Shown: positions 7,744-13,552 of the stretch, piece by piece | How the letters are laid out: each line of letters opens with the position of its first letter | Position numbering within the stretch: position 1 is the stretch's first letter | NCBI GenBank assembly: GCA_011682385.1 | Contig: JAACET010000006.1 | Location: 1 to 36,306, forward strand | Length of the DNA stretch: 36,306 nucleotides | From: Actinomycetota bacterium | Lineage (GTDB): Bacteria > Planctomycetota > Phycisphaerae > JAACET01 | Direction: 5' to 3' | Position numbers and translations under genes: made by a program | Notes under the pieces: model-generated | Database searches by the model: none | What the model saw: only the letters and a program-made list of their open reading frames with translations | Told to the model about the DNA's origin: nothing

Positions 7744-9492
7744 ATGAAATTGTTGCGCATCAGCATGACTGACGGTTCGCTGCAGTCTCAGCCCATTCCC
7801 CCCCAGTACCAGGGCCTGGGCGGCCGGGCTCTGACCTCCGCTATTGTCGCTGCCGAGGTGCCGCCTCGTTGTGCGCCTTTGGGTCCCAATAACAAGCTTA
7901 TTCTGGCTCCAGGATTGCTCACTGGCACATCCGCTGCTTGTTCGGGCCGACTCAGCGCCGGTGGCAAAAGCCCCCTGACCGGAACCATCAAGGAATCCAA
8001 CGCTGGCGGAACAGCCTCGCAACATCTGGCTCGCCTGGGTATCGCCGCGATCGTAGTCGAAGGCCAGCCGAAGAATGGCCTCCAGCAGGTTTTGCACATT
8101 ACTGCCGATGGTGCCAAGCTCACCCCGGCCGATAAGCTCGAAGGCCAGGGAAACTACGCCACTGTGGAGTCGCTGTTTACGAAGTTCGGCCAAAAATGTT
8201 CGATTATCAGCATTGGCCAAGCTGGCGAGATGAAGCTGGCCACAGCCACCATTGCCGTTACAGACCCGGAGAATCGCCCCACTCGCCATTGTGGCCGGGG
8301 CGGATTAGGTGCGGTCATGGGTTCCAAGGGTCTCAAGGCCGTGGTCATTGACGCCGCCGGCGGCAAGCGTCCCGAATCTGCCGACCCCAAGACCTTTAGC
8401 GAGGCAGCCAGGATTTTTACCGCCGAACTGAAGAAACACCCTGTTACTTCCAGCACCTTACCTACTTACGGCACCAATGCCCTGACCAACGTAATAAACC
8501 AGGCCGGGGCTTTGCCGACCCGCAATTTTACTTCCGGTAATTTTGAAGGGGCCGAGAAGACATCCGGCGAGACCCAGCGTGATATGATTCTTGCCCGCGA
8601 CGGATTGGCCAAGCACGCCTGCCATCCCGGCTGTGTTATTCAGTGTTCAAGGATTTACAACACCAAGAAGAAGGAATATCTCACCAAGGGCCCGGAGTAC
8701 GAGACCGTTTGGGCTCACGGGGCTAATTGTGGCATAGACGACCTGGACACCATTGCCGAGATGGATCGCTTGGAGGACGACATTGGCGTGGACACCATCG
8801 AGACCGGAGCGACTTTAGCTGTAGCCATGGCCGCTGGCTTGGCCGAGTTCGGCGACGGCAAGGCTGCCATGCGCATGGTCAATGAGATCGCCCAGGGCAC
8901 GCCTCTGGGCCGGACCCTTGGCAGCGGAGCCGAGGTAACCGGCAAGGTTTTTGGGATCTCGCATGTTCCGACGGTCAAGGGTCAATCCATGCCCGCCTAC
9001 GACCCCCGGGCCGTCCAGGGCATTGGTGTAACTTACGCCACCAGTACCATGGGTGCCGACCATACTGCTGGCTATGCGGTTGCCCCGAACATTCTCAAGG
9101 TTGGCGGCGATTTGGATCCGCTCAAGCCTGATGGCCAAGTGGAAGCCTCCCGCAATCTACAGGTAGCCACAGCCATGCTGGACAGTGCCGGCTTATGTTT
9201 GTTTGTAGCCTTTTGCGTTCTGGACAGCCCTGCCGCTTTTGGAGCCATCCGTGATATGCTCAACGCCCATTATGGCTGGACCCTTTCCGACGATGACCTT
9301 TTGGCCATAGGCGGAAAGACTCTCCTGAAAGAGCGCACCTTTAATAAAGCCGCCGGATTCGGCCCAGCCGACGACCGTTTGCCGGAGTTTTGTTACACTG
9401 AGCCCTTGCCGCCGCACAACACCGTGTTCCAGGTGACGGATCAGGATTTGGATCAGTTGTTTAAGCCGCTGGAAGAAAAATATTCCAGTTGA
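7744..9492 (+). CDS. aor: Aldehyde:ferredoxin oxidoreductase (tungsten/molybdenum bis-pterin)
   Basis: A 582-residue cytoplasmic enzyme that oxidises an aldehyde to a carboxylic acid and passes electrons to ferredoxin. The N-terminal domain begins 'MKLLRISMTDGSL' and has the 'YQGLGGRALTS' and 'SGRLSAGGKSPLTG' stretches that hold the pterins. The 4Fe-4S site is C293-x3-C297-x3-C301 plus C485 ('DSAGLC'). The catalytic domain holds 'YETVWAHGANCGI' and 'GADHTAGYA'. The spacing Cx3Cx3C rather than Cx2Cx3C is noteworthy. The start is set by the promoter at 7665-7694. The MoaD-like gene that follows fits a dedicated pterin supply. The aldehyde substrate is unknown, and the metal (W or Mo) cannot be told from the sequence. 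Confidence 0.92.
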   Translation: MKLLRISMTDGSLQSQPIPPQYQGLGGRALTSAIVAAEVPPRCAPLGPNNKLILAPGLLTGTSAACSGRLSAGGKSPLTGTIKESNAGGTASQHLARLGIAAIVVEGQPKNGLQQVLHITADGAKLTPADKLEGQGNYATVESLFTKFGQKCSIISIGQAGEMKLATATIAVTDPENRPTRHCGRGGLGAVMGSKGLKAVVIDAAGGKRPESADPKTFSEAARIFTAELKKHPVTSSTLPTYGTNALTNVINQAGALPTRNFTSGNFEGAEKTSGETQRDMILARDGLAKHACHPGCVIQCSRIYNTKKKEYLTKGPEYETVWAHGANCGIDDLDTIAEMDRLEDDIGVDTIETGATLAVAMAAGLAEFGDGKAAMRMVNEIAQGTPLGRTLGSGAEVTGKVFGISHVPTVKGQSMPAYDPRAVQGIGVTYATSTMGADHTAGYAVAPNILKVGGDLDPLKPDGQVEASRNLQVATAMLDSAGLCLFVAFCVLDSPAAFGAIRDMLNAHYGWTLSDDDLLAIGGKTLLKERTFNKAAGFGPADDRLPEFCYTEPLPPHNTVFQVTDQDLDQLFKPLEEKYSS

Positions 9493-9517
9493 AAAAAAGG
9501 GGTCAGGAACCTTTTTT
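9493..9517. repeat. Short hairpin repeat between aor and moaD-like gene
   Basis: AAAAAAGG (9493-9500) pairs with CCTTTTTT (9510-9517) around a 9-nt loop GGTCAGGAA. It resembles the small 'ggggtcagg' hairpin repeats seen dispersed in many bacterial genomes near RAYT transposases (recollection, not searched). It could also act as a weak terminator of aor. Confidence 0.4.
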
Positions 9518-9530
9518 GGTAGATGTGTCC

Positions 9531-9767
9531 ATGAAAGTTCAGGTCAAAGTCTTCGCCACGCTACGGAAATATGCGCCGGCCGAGTCGGTTCAAAAGGATG
9601 GTCTGGAGTTGGCTGAAGGGGCTACGATTCGCCAAGTCCTCCAGCAGCTGGGCGTACCTGAACCGGAGGTCGCTTTTGTTTTTGTTAATTCCAAACGGCA
9701 CAAGTTGGACGAGCCTTTGTCTGACGGCGACGAGCTGGGTATCTTTCCCCCCATGGCCGGCGGATAG
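9531..9767 (+). CDS. MoaD/ThiS-family sulfur carrier
   Basis: A 78-residue ubiquitin-fold protein ('KVQVKVFATLRKYAP ... LAEGATIRQVLQQLG ... SDGDELGIFPPMAGG') ending in a free Gly-Gly. That terminus is the form adenylated and thiocarboxylated by MoeB to deliver sulfur for molybdopterin. Its position right behind aor suggests an AOR-dedicated MoaD. ATG 9531 gives the family's normal length. A TTG at 9489 would add 14 residues encoded by the 9493-9517 hairpin and is rejected. The free C-terminus contrasts with the masked ThiS-like carrier at 24413-24628. Confidence 0.85.
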   Translation: MKVQVKVFATLRKYAPAESVQKDGLELAEGATIRQVLQQLGVPEPEVAFVFVNSKRHKLDEPLSDGDELGIFPPMAGG

Positions 9768-10045
9768 CCGTGATCGAGAGTTAGGTCCTCGATTTGCTTT
9801 TGACACAGACCTGGGGCAAGGCCCCCCCAAGGCACCTTTCCCCAGGCTGATTGTTGGAGCCCTTCCCCGATTTGCAGCAGGTCTGAAAGAAAAGAGTAGA
9901 GCCACTCGCTGCTCAATTAACAAGACCCGGAAAGAGTGGGCTTATATGCGCACTTTTTTCTCTTGAGGGCTGCAAGGGTGCATATCGCATTTGTAGGTAG
10001 ATTTCTTAGATTCTCATCCGCAAAAGGATGGAGAACCTTCTTTTA

Positions 10046-10085
10046 TTGTAACCGTTCAGGCCCTTTGGGGCCTGAACGGTTACAA
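10046..10085. repeat. 18-bp perfect inverted repeat
   Basis: Arms 10046-10063 and 10068-10085 (TTGTAACCGTTCAGGCCC and its exact complement) are separated by a 4-nt loop TTTG. Neither side has a T-run directly after the stem, so it is not a classical intrinsic terminator. It looks more like a REP/MITE-type palindrome. Confidence 0.75.
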
Positions 10086-10298
10086 AAGTAAATGCCTGGA
10101 TACCTGTGGGGCTCTGTCCCACACCCTGGGATTTATCGCTTGCCCGCCAATGGCCTGTACAAAGACAAAGGCGGTACTTCTAACTGGTACCGCCCATGCC
10201 ACTGGCACATCCCGACGCTCGGGTCGCTTCCCAGCGTTGCCCTATCCTTCGGGATGTAGAAGAAAATACAATCAGTCAGCAGAATGCTGACAAGGCAA

Positions 10299-10331
10299 AT
10301 GATCCTGGAACAAATAAAAAGACAGGATCAT
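10299..10331. repeat. 9-bp inverted repeat upstream of a promoter
   Basis: ATGATCCTG (10299-10307) and CAGGATCAT (10323-10331) flank a 15-nt AT-rich loop. The repeat ends 16 nt before the -35 of the next promoter candidate, so it could be an operator or another small repeat. A second stem (GTCAGCA/TGCTGAC, 10275-10291) lies just before it. Confidence 0.45.
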
Positions 10332-10347
10332 CACGGAGAATTCTAAC

Positions 10348-10376
10348 TTGACGGACAGGAGACTTAAAGATAAATA
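10348..10376 (+). promoter_or_regulatory. Candidate sigma70 promoter before truncated rph
   Basis: TTGACG (10348-10353), a 17-nt spacer and TAAATA (10371-10376). It would drive the rph remnant, the lipoprotein gene and rdgB. Confidence 0.45.
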
Positions 10377-10387
10377 GAGCTTAGGCG

Positions 10388-10439
10388 CTGCACTTTTCTA
10401 CCGCCCAGCGTTACACTTTTACTCCGGCCTTTACACTCG
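10388..10439. mobile_element. Possible IS21-family terminal repeats (element remnant)
   Basis: Successive copies of a CACTTTT/TTACACT-plus-CCGG unit occur: 'gcacttttctaccgccca', then 'gcgttacacttttactccgg', then 'cctttacactcgg'. Multiple staggered terminal repeats built on '(T)ACACTTTTACTCCGG' are typical of IS21-type ends. The block directly abuts the point where rph homology begins. No istA/istB gene is present, so at most one end remains. This is pattern recognition only and was not searched. Confidence 0.35.
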
Positions 10440-10862
10440 GTGGTTGATATGTCCAAGCTGGGCGAGAATACCGTTTGGCTGGACTGCAATGTCTTGCAGG
10501 CTGACGGTGGCACAAGGACCACGGCCATAACCGGCGCCTATGTCGCTTTGGCCGATGCTCTTATCTGGGCCCGCAAGCAACGGCTCATAGAGCAGAATCC
10601 TTTGACCCAGGCCCTCGCTGCAGTTAGCGTAGGTATTGTTCACGGGAAGGCCCTTTTGGACCTGGACTATGCCGAGGTAGACATGAATGTAGCCATGACC
10701 TCTGCCGGAGCATTTGTGGAGTTGCAGGGCTCTGCTGAGGGCGGGACTTTTACCCGCCCGCAACTGGACAAGATGCTCCGGGCCGCTTACAAGGGTATAC
10801 GCCAATTGCTGTCCAGACAGCAGACAGCCTTGGCCAAAACGCTCAGGCGAAAAACCAAATGA
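10440..10862 (+). pseudogene. rph: Ribonuclease PH, N-terminally truncated
   Basis: RNase PH trims tRNA 3' ends phosphorolytically. Only its C-terminal part is present: 'VVDMSKLGENTVWLDCNVLQADGGTRTTAITGAYVALADAL', then 'VSVGIVHGKALLDLDYAEVDMNVAMT' with the metal-site aspartates, then 'EGGTFTRPQLDKML'. Full enzymes have about 240 residues; 140 remain, and the first 110 or so, including the first phosphate-site arginine, are missing. Upstream lies a repeat block rather than coding sequence. The frame is open and a GTG at 10440 plus a promoter exist, so a stub could still be made, but it should be inactive. It overlaps the next gene by 4 nt, and rdgB follows, a common rph neighbour. Confidence 0.85.
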
Positions 10863-11722
10863 CTAAAAGCCAACATTCCGTTCTGCTCTTAGCCATAATG
10901 TGTGTTTGGTTCCTGCCGTCTTTTGTCGGCTGTGGCTCCGGGCCTGCCGAGGGTGACGGAATCTTCTCTTCACTGCGGAACAAAGACTCCGGATCTTCCA
11001 CCGGTGCTACGTGTACCATTACTTTGTACAACATTTCCGGGGGCGGGGAAGCTAGCTTGGCTCAGGCGCAGGCCATATTGGATCAGATCAAAAAGCAGAC
11101 CTCTTGGTCTGACCTTCACATCGTACCTTCCGAGCACGTTACCAAGGTCTGCCGGGGCTACTTCAAGAGTTTTTCCAGTAACAAAGCTAAACGCACGTTA
11201 CGGCAGGTGCGCTCCTACGTTGGCCCGGCTGGGAACAAACCTTTCCGGCGAGCTATTTTTTCCGATCTTCCCGGTCGGCGGGAACGGCAGATTGTCGCGG
11301 GCCCTGCTCAGTGGGACCTACGCAATGCCCAGGGTAATGCCAGCCTGTGCATCGATGTTTATACCGATCCTAACAATCGTGCCTCCGCGGCTGCAAAACA
11401 AGTCAAAAAGCTGAGAGGCAAGGGGATTGAGGCCTGGTACTATCATGGCCGATACCGTTCCGGCGTATATGTAGGTCACTTTAATGCCTCCTATGAACGG
11501 GTTGCCACCGGCAAGACAGCTACGGGCCAACCGATCATGCGGGAAAAGTTCGTGACCCACGATCCTCAATTTAAGGCCTTGCGCAAAAAATTTCCTTCTT
11601 ACAGGATAGATGGCCAAGTGCTAACCCTCCGGTTCGGTAAGACTGAAGCACATGAGAGTTCTCGCTTGGTTCCTATACCGAGATTCGGCCAGGAGGTAAT
11701 GGATTCGGAAGTCGGTCTATAG
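10859..11722 (+). CDS. Putative lipoprotein with two SPOR-like repeats
   Basis: A 287-residue protein of no firm family. The N-terminus is a lipoprotein signal: a hydrophobic stretch (residues 8-23) and a lipobox ending at C25 ('SFVGC'). Two segments look alike and resemble SPOR domains, which bind denuded peptidoglycan glycans. The first is about residues 50-105 ('CTITLYN' ... 'QAQAILDQIKKQ' ... 'SKVCRGYF'-like end 'TKVCRGYF'). The second is about 160-215 ('LCIDVYTD' ... 'AAKQVKKLRGKGIEAWYY' ... 'SGVYVGHF'). The SPOR call is inference from the beta-alpha-beta pattern and the terminal 'V-x-V-G-x-F'. ATG 10859 overlaps the rph stop (ATGA), so it is coupled to rph. The gene sits between rph and rdgB. 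Confidence 0.6.
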   Translation: MTKSQHSVLLLAIMCVWFLPSFVGCGSGPAEGDGIFSSLRNKDSGSSTGATCTITLYNISGGGEASLAQAQAILDQIKKQTSWSDLHIVPSEHVTKVCRGYFKSFSSNKAKRTLRQVRSYVGPAGNKPFRRAIFSDLPGRRERQIVAGPAQWDLRNAQGNASLCIDVYTDPNNRASAAAKQVKKLRGKGIEAWYYHGRYRSGVYVGHFNASYERVATGKTATGQPIMREKFVTHDPQFKALRKKFPSYRIDGQVLTLRFGKTEAHESSRLVPIPRFGQEVMDSEVGL

Positions 11723-11755
11723 CGACAGTTTTTGAGACACATTTTGGTAACGGCG

Positions 11756-12364
11756 TTGAGCAAACTTCGCAAAATATTAATAGCTACTCAGAATCAAGGC
11801 AAATTACGAGAAATTCAGTCCGAGTTGGCTGGGCTGTCAGCCGAGTTCGCTTGCTTGGCTGATCTGCCGAGCCTGGCTGAGGTCGAGGAAATCCACGACA
11901 CCTTCCGCGAGAACGCCGATCTGAAAGCCCTGTACTACGCCGATCTGACCGGCTTGTGGACTTTGGCTGATGATTCAGGTCTTGAGGTCGATGCTCTAGG
12001 CGGTGCCCCCGGAGTTTTTTCTGCCAGATACGGCGGCCCGGACTGTGATGATGCTCGCAATAATGCCAAGCTCTTGGCCGAACTCGCTGATGTGCCCGAT
12101 GAGAAGCGCACGGCCAGGTTCCGCTGCTGTCTTAGCTTAGCCGCCGATGGCAAAATCATAGCCCGTAGTGAGGGTATTCTCCACGGCCGAATAGCTTTTT
12201 CGCCGCAGGGCCATAACGGTTTCGGTTACGATCCTTTGTTCTACGTTCCCGAACATGGCTGCACCACAGCTCAGATGTCCCCCGAGCAGAAAAATGCCGT
12301 CAGCCATCGCGGACAAGCTATCCGAGCCATGAAGCAGATTATGCTCACTGAGAAGCTCTTATGA
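11756..12364 (+). CDS. rdgB: XTP/dITP diphosphatase (RdgB/HAM1 family)
   Basis: A 202-residue house-cleaning pyrophosphatase that hydrolyses XTP and (d)ITP to monophosphates. Motifs: 'KILIATQNQGK' (substrate loop, residues 6-16), 'DDSGLEVDALGGAPGVFSAR' (metal and catalytic region), 'GFGYDPLF', and the C-terminal 'SHRGQA'. No ATG fits. TTG 11756 gives the family's normal N-terminus and length, while TTG 11732 would add eight residues. It follows the lipoprotein gene by about 33 nt, and the rph-rdgB pairing is a conserved bacterial arrangement. Confidence 0.9.
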   Translation: MSKLRKILIATQNQGKLREIQSELAGLSAEFACLADLPSLAEVEEIHDTFRENADLKALYYADLTGLWTLADDSGLEVDALGGAPGVFSARYGGPDCDDARNNAKLLAELADVPDEKRTARFRCCLSLAADGKIIARSEGILHGRIAFSPQGHNGFGYDPLFYVPEHGCTTAQMSPEQKNAVSHRGQAIRAMKQIMLTEKLL

Positions 12365-12400
12365 AATGTGAACCAGCCACACAAATCAGGAGTATTGCCC

Positions 12401-12733
12401 ATGACTAGCTACACAGGCCTTGCTTTGGTACTAGCCAAGGTCAACTTCAGCCCCTTTGAGTTCGGTATGTTTACTTGCTTTGGTGTCTGTTGGCTGGCAT
12501 CCATTTACAAGTCTCTCAAGTCTAAACGGACTGAAGGTAAGAGCCTTCTTTTCTTGTGCATCGTTTGGGTTGGTTATATCTTCGGCGTCATCCACAAAAT
12601 ATTCTATAACCCCGACTTTGTTCTTGCCCTATATATCTGTAACGTCATTCTCGTTTTCATTGACATCATGCTTTATCTGCGCTATTCCCGCCACTCGATG
12701 GCAACTCTCAAGGTGCCTTTTACTCTGCGATAG
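12401..12733 (+). CDS. Small PQ-loop-like integral membrane protein
   Basis: A 110-residue protein with three predicted membrane helices (about residues 19-36, 49-65, 72-93 from ATG 12401). It shows the pattern 'FGVCWLASIYKSLKSKRTEGKSLLFL' ... 'GYIFGVIHKI' ... 'DFVLALYICN', which recurs in a conserved family of small anaerobe membrane proteins resembling half a PQ-loop/SWEET transporter. ATG 12401 has CAGGAG 8 nt upstream and is preferred to the start at 12368. Its transport role and substrate are unknown. It follows rdgB by 36 nt and may be co-transcribed. Confidence 0.7.
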   Translation: MTSYTGLALVLAKVNFSPFEFGMFTCFGVCWLASIYKSLKSKRTEGKSLLFLCIVWVGYIFGVIHKIFYNPDFVLALYICNVILVFIDIMLYLRYSRHSMATLKVPFTLR

Positions 12734-12760
12734 CGATCTGTAGTAGCTCAAATGATGGGT

Positions 12761-12800
12761 GTCATTGTGAACACTTCGTCGCTGTACTCCTCGCAATGAT
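12761..12800. repeat. Copy of a widespread 'cattgcgaggag...gcgacgaag' interspersed repeat
   Basis: Read on the minus strand: 'atcattgcgaggagtacagc' followed by 'gacgaagtgttcacaatgac'. This closely resembles the 'GTCATTGCGAGGAGC..GCGACGAAGCAATCTC' repeat found in many unrelated bacteria. Identification is from memory of the motif. Confidence 0.5.
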
Positions 12801-12932
12801 GAGCCCGCAAATTACGTGTGATTACTAGCGATCCTCTTGATAAGTGAAAATCGGCTTGATCCCTGCACCCCAGGATTCTATTTTCTTCTTCTCCGCTGGG
12901 CCCACGATTCGCCTGATTTTTGTCCAAAACAA

Positions 12933-12960
12933 TTGACCTCGCCAGCCGATCGGTTAGAAT
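12933..12960 (+). promoter_or_regulatory. Sigma70-type promoter for the polysaccharide co-polymerase operon
   Basis: TTGACC (12933-12938), a 16-nt spacer and TAGAAT (12955-12960). Transcription would start near 12967, so coding must begin downstream (GTG 13043). Confidence 0.55.
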
Positions 12961-13042
12961 AGTGCTTTGTCGTATCCGTGGGGTGTTTTGGCATCCGAAT
13001 AGTGGCCTGGCAGACTCCAGAGAGAAGAAGGTTTCTAAGGCC

Positions 13043-13549
13043 GTGGCTAAAGAACGCAGTGTCCGCAAGAAAAAGGCGTCTCGTTCCGGTAAATCTCAGC
13101 ACGACACCGAGATTCTCCGAGCCAGGCGTGCAGTCTCCGCTGCCTTGAGTGCGGAGTCTTCAGCAGATCCGCTGCCTGCTGGGGCGTCTGCGATGTCTGG
13201 GCCGGCTCAGGCTGAGCCACCTTTGGATGCGGACCGGTTACCTGTGAATTCATCGTCGCCGGCTGGAATCCCCGCTGTTATGAAAGGTCTAATCCGTGTG
13301 GCCGCCGGTCTGGTTGGCCACAGCTCCGGATCGGTCACAGATGATCGCCCCCCGGTCGTGTATTCGTCCGTAGCTGTATCTTCCGATCCCTTGGCGGATT
13401 TGGTTCGTCGGCACATTGCTCGGTCGGGCAAACCGCTCATCGGACCGCAAGACCCCACTGACCGGCTATGTCGAGAGGTTTTGGCCAATCTAGCCCAGGT
13501 TCGTCTTGACACCGTACTGCAGAGTCCTTCGAAACCAACGAGGATCTAA
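13043..13549 (+). CDS. Hypothetical protein preceding the Wzz/BY-kinase-like gene
   Basis: A 168-residue protein of no recognised family. The first 25 residues are very basic ('AKERSVRKKKASRSGKSQH'). The middle (about 40-80) is rich in Ala, Ser and Pro and looks disordered. The C-terminal third is more ordered ('SDPLADLVRRHIARSGK', 'DRLCREVLANLAQVRLDTVL'), consistent with a short helical hairpin. The GTG start at 13043 is chosen because the promoter at 12933-12960 would start transcription after the alternative start at 12920. The gene ends 3 nt before the co-polymerase gene, so the products probably act together, perhaps as an adaptor (inference). Confidence 0.5.
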   Translation: MAKERSVRKKKASRSGKSQHDTEILRARRAVSAALSAESSADPLPAGASAMSGPAQAEPPLDADRLPVNSSSPAGIPAVMKGLIRVAAGLVGHSSGSVTDDRPPVVYSSVAVSSDPLADLVRRHIARSGKPLIGPQDPTDRLCREVLANLAQVRLDTVLQSPSKPTRI

Positions 13550-13552
13550 CGC

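Larger units (their letters stand above)
9768..10387. other. Non-coding, repeat-rich interval
   Basis: No convincing gene lies here. Frames open in parts of it (for example to 9966) give low-complexity products without family features. It holds a run of inverted repeats: an 18-bp perfect stem (10046-10085), a GGCGGTAC/GTACCGCC pair (about 10170-10195), an ACATCCC/GGGATGT pair (about 10208-10258), a 7-bp stem with 3-nt loop (10275-10291), a 9-bp pair (10299-10331), and a 'gtggggctctgtccc' motif near 10105 of a kind common in bacterial interspersed repeats. It ends in an IS-end-like block and then a beheaded rph. It reads as a graveyard of small mobile repeats. Confidence 0.55.
12734..13042. 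other. Intergenic region with one dispersed-repeat copy and a promoter
   Basis: No gene is supported. It holds the palindromic repeat at 12761-12800, a C/T-rich stretch around 12880-12900, and the promoter at 12933-12960. The frame open from 12920 begins upstream of that promoter's transcription start. Confidence 0.5.

Noticed and set aside
7534-8289. Minus-strand open frame of 251 codons
   Set aside because: It covers the divergent promoter and the start of aor, and its product is low-complexity with no recognisable domain.
9571-9966. Plus-strand open frame overlapping and extending past the MoaD-like gene
   Set aside because: It is in the wrong frame for the MoaD gene, and its downstream half reads as basic, composition-driven sequence.
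10046-10085. Intrinsic terminator
   Set aside because: The stem is strong, but neither strand has the T-tract immediately after it.
12920-13042. N-terminal extension of the hypothetical protein before the co-polymerase
   Set aside because: It would start upstream of the transcription start expected from the TTGACC/TAGAAT promoter at 12933-12960.
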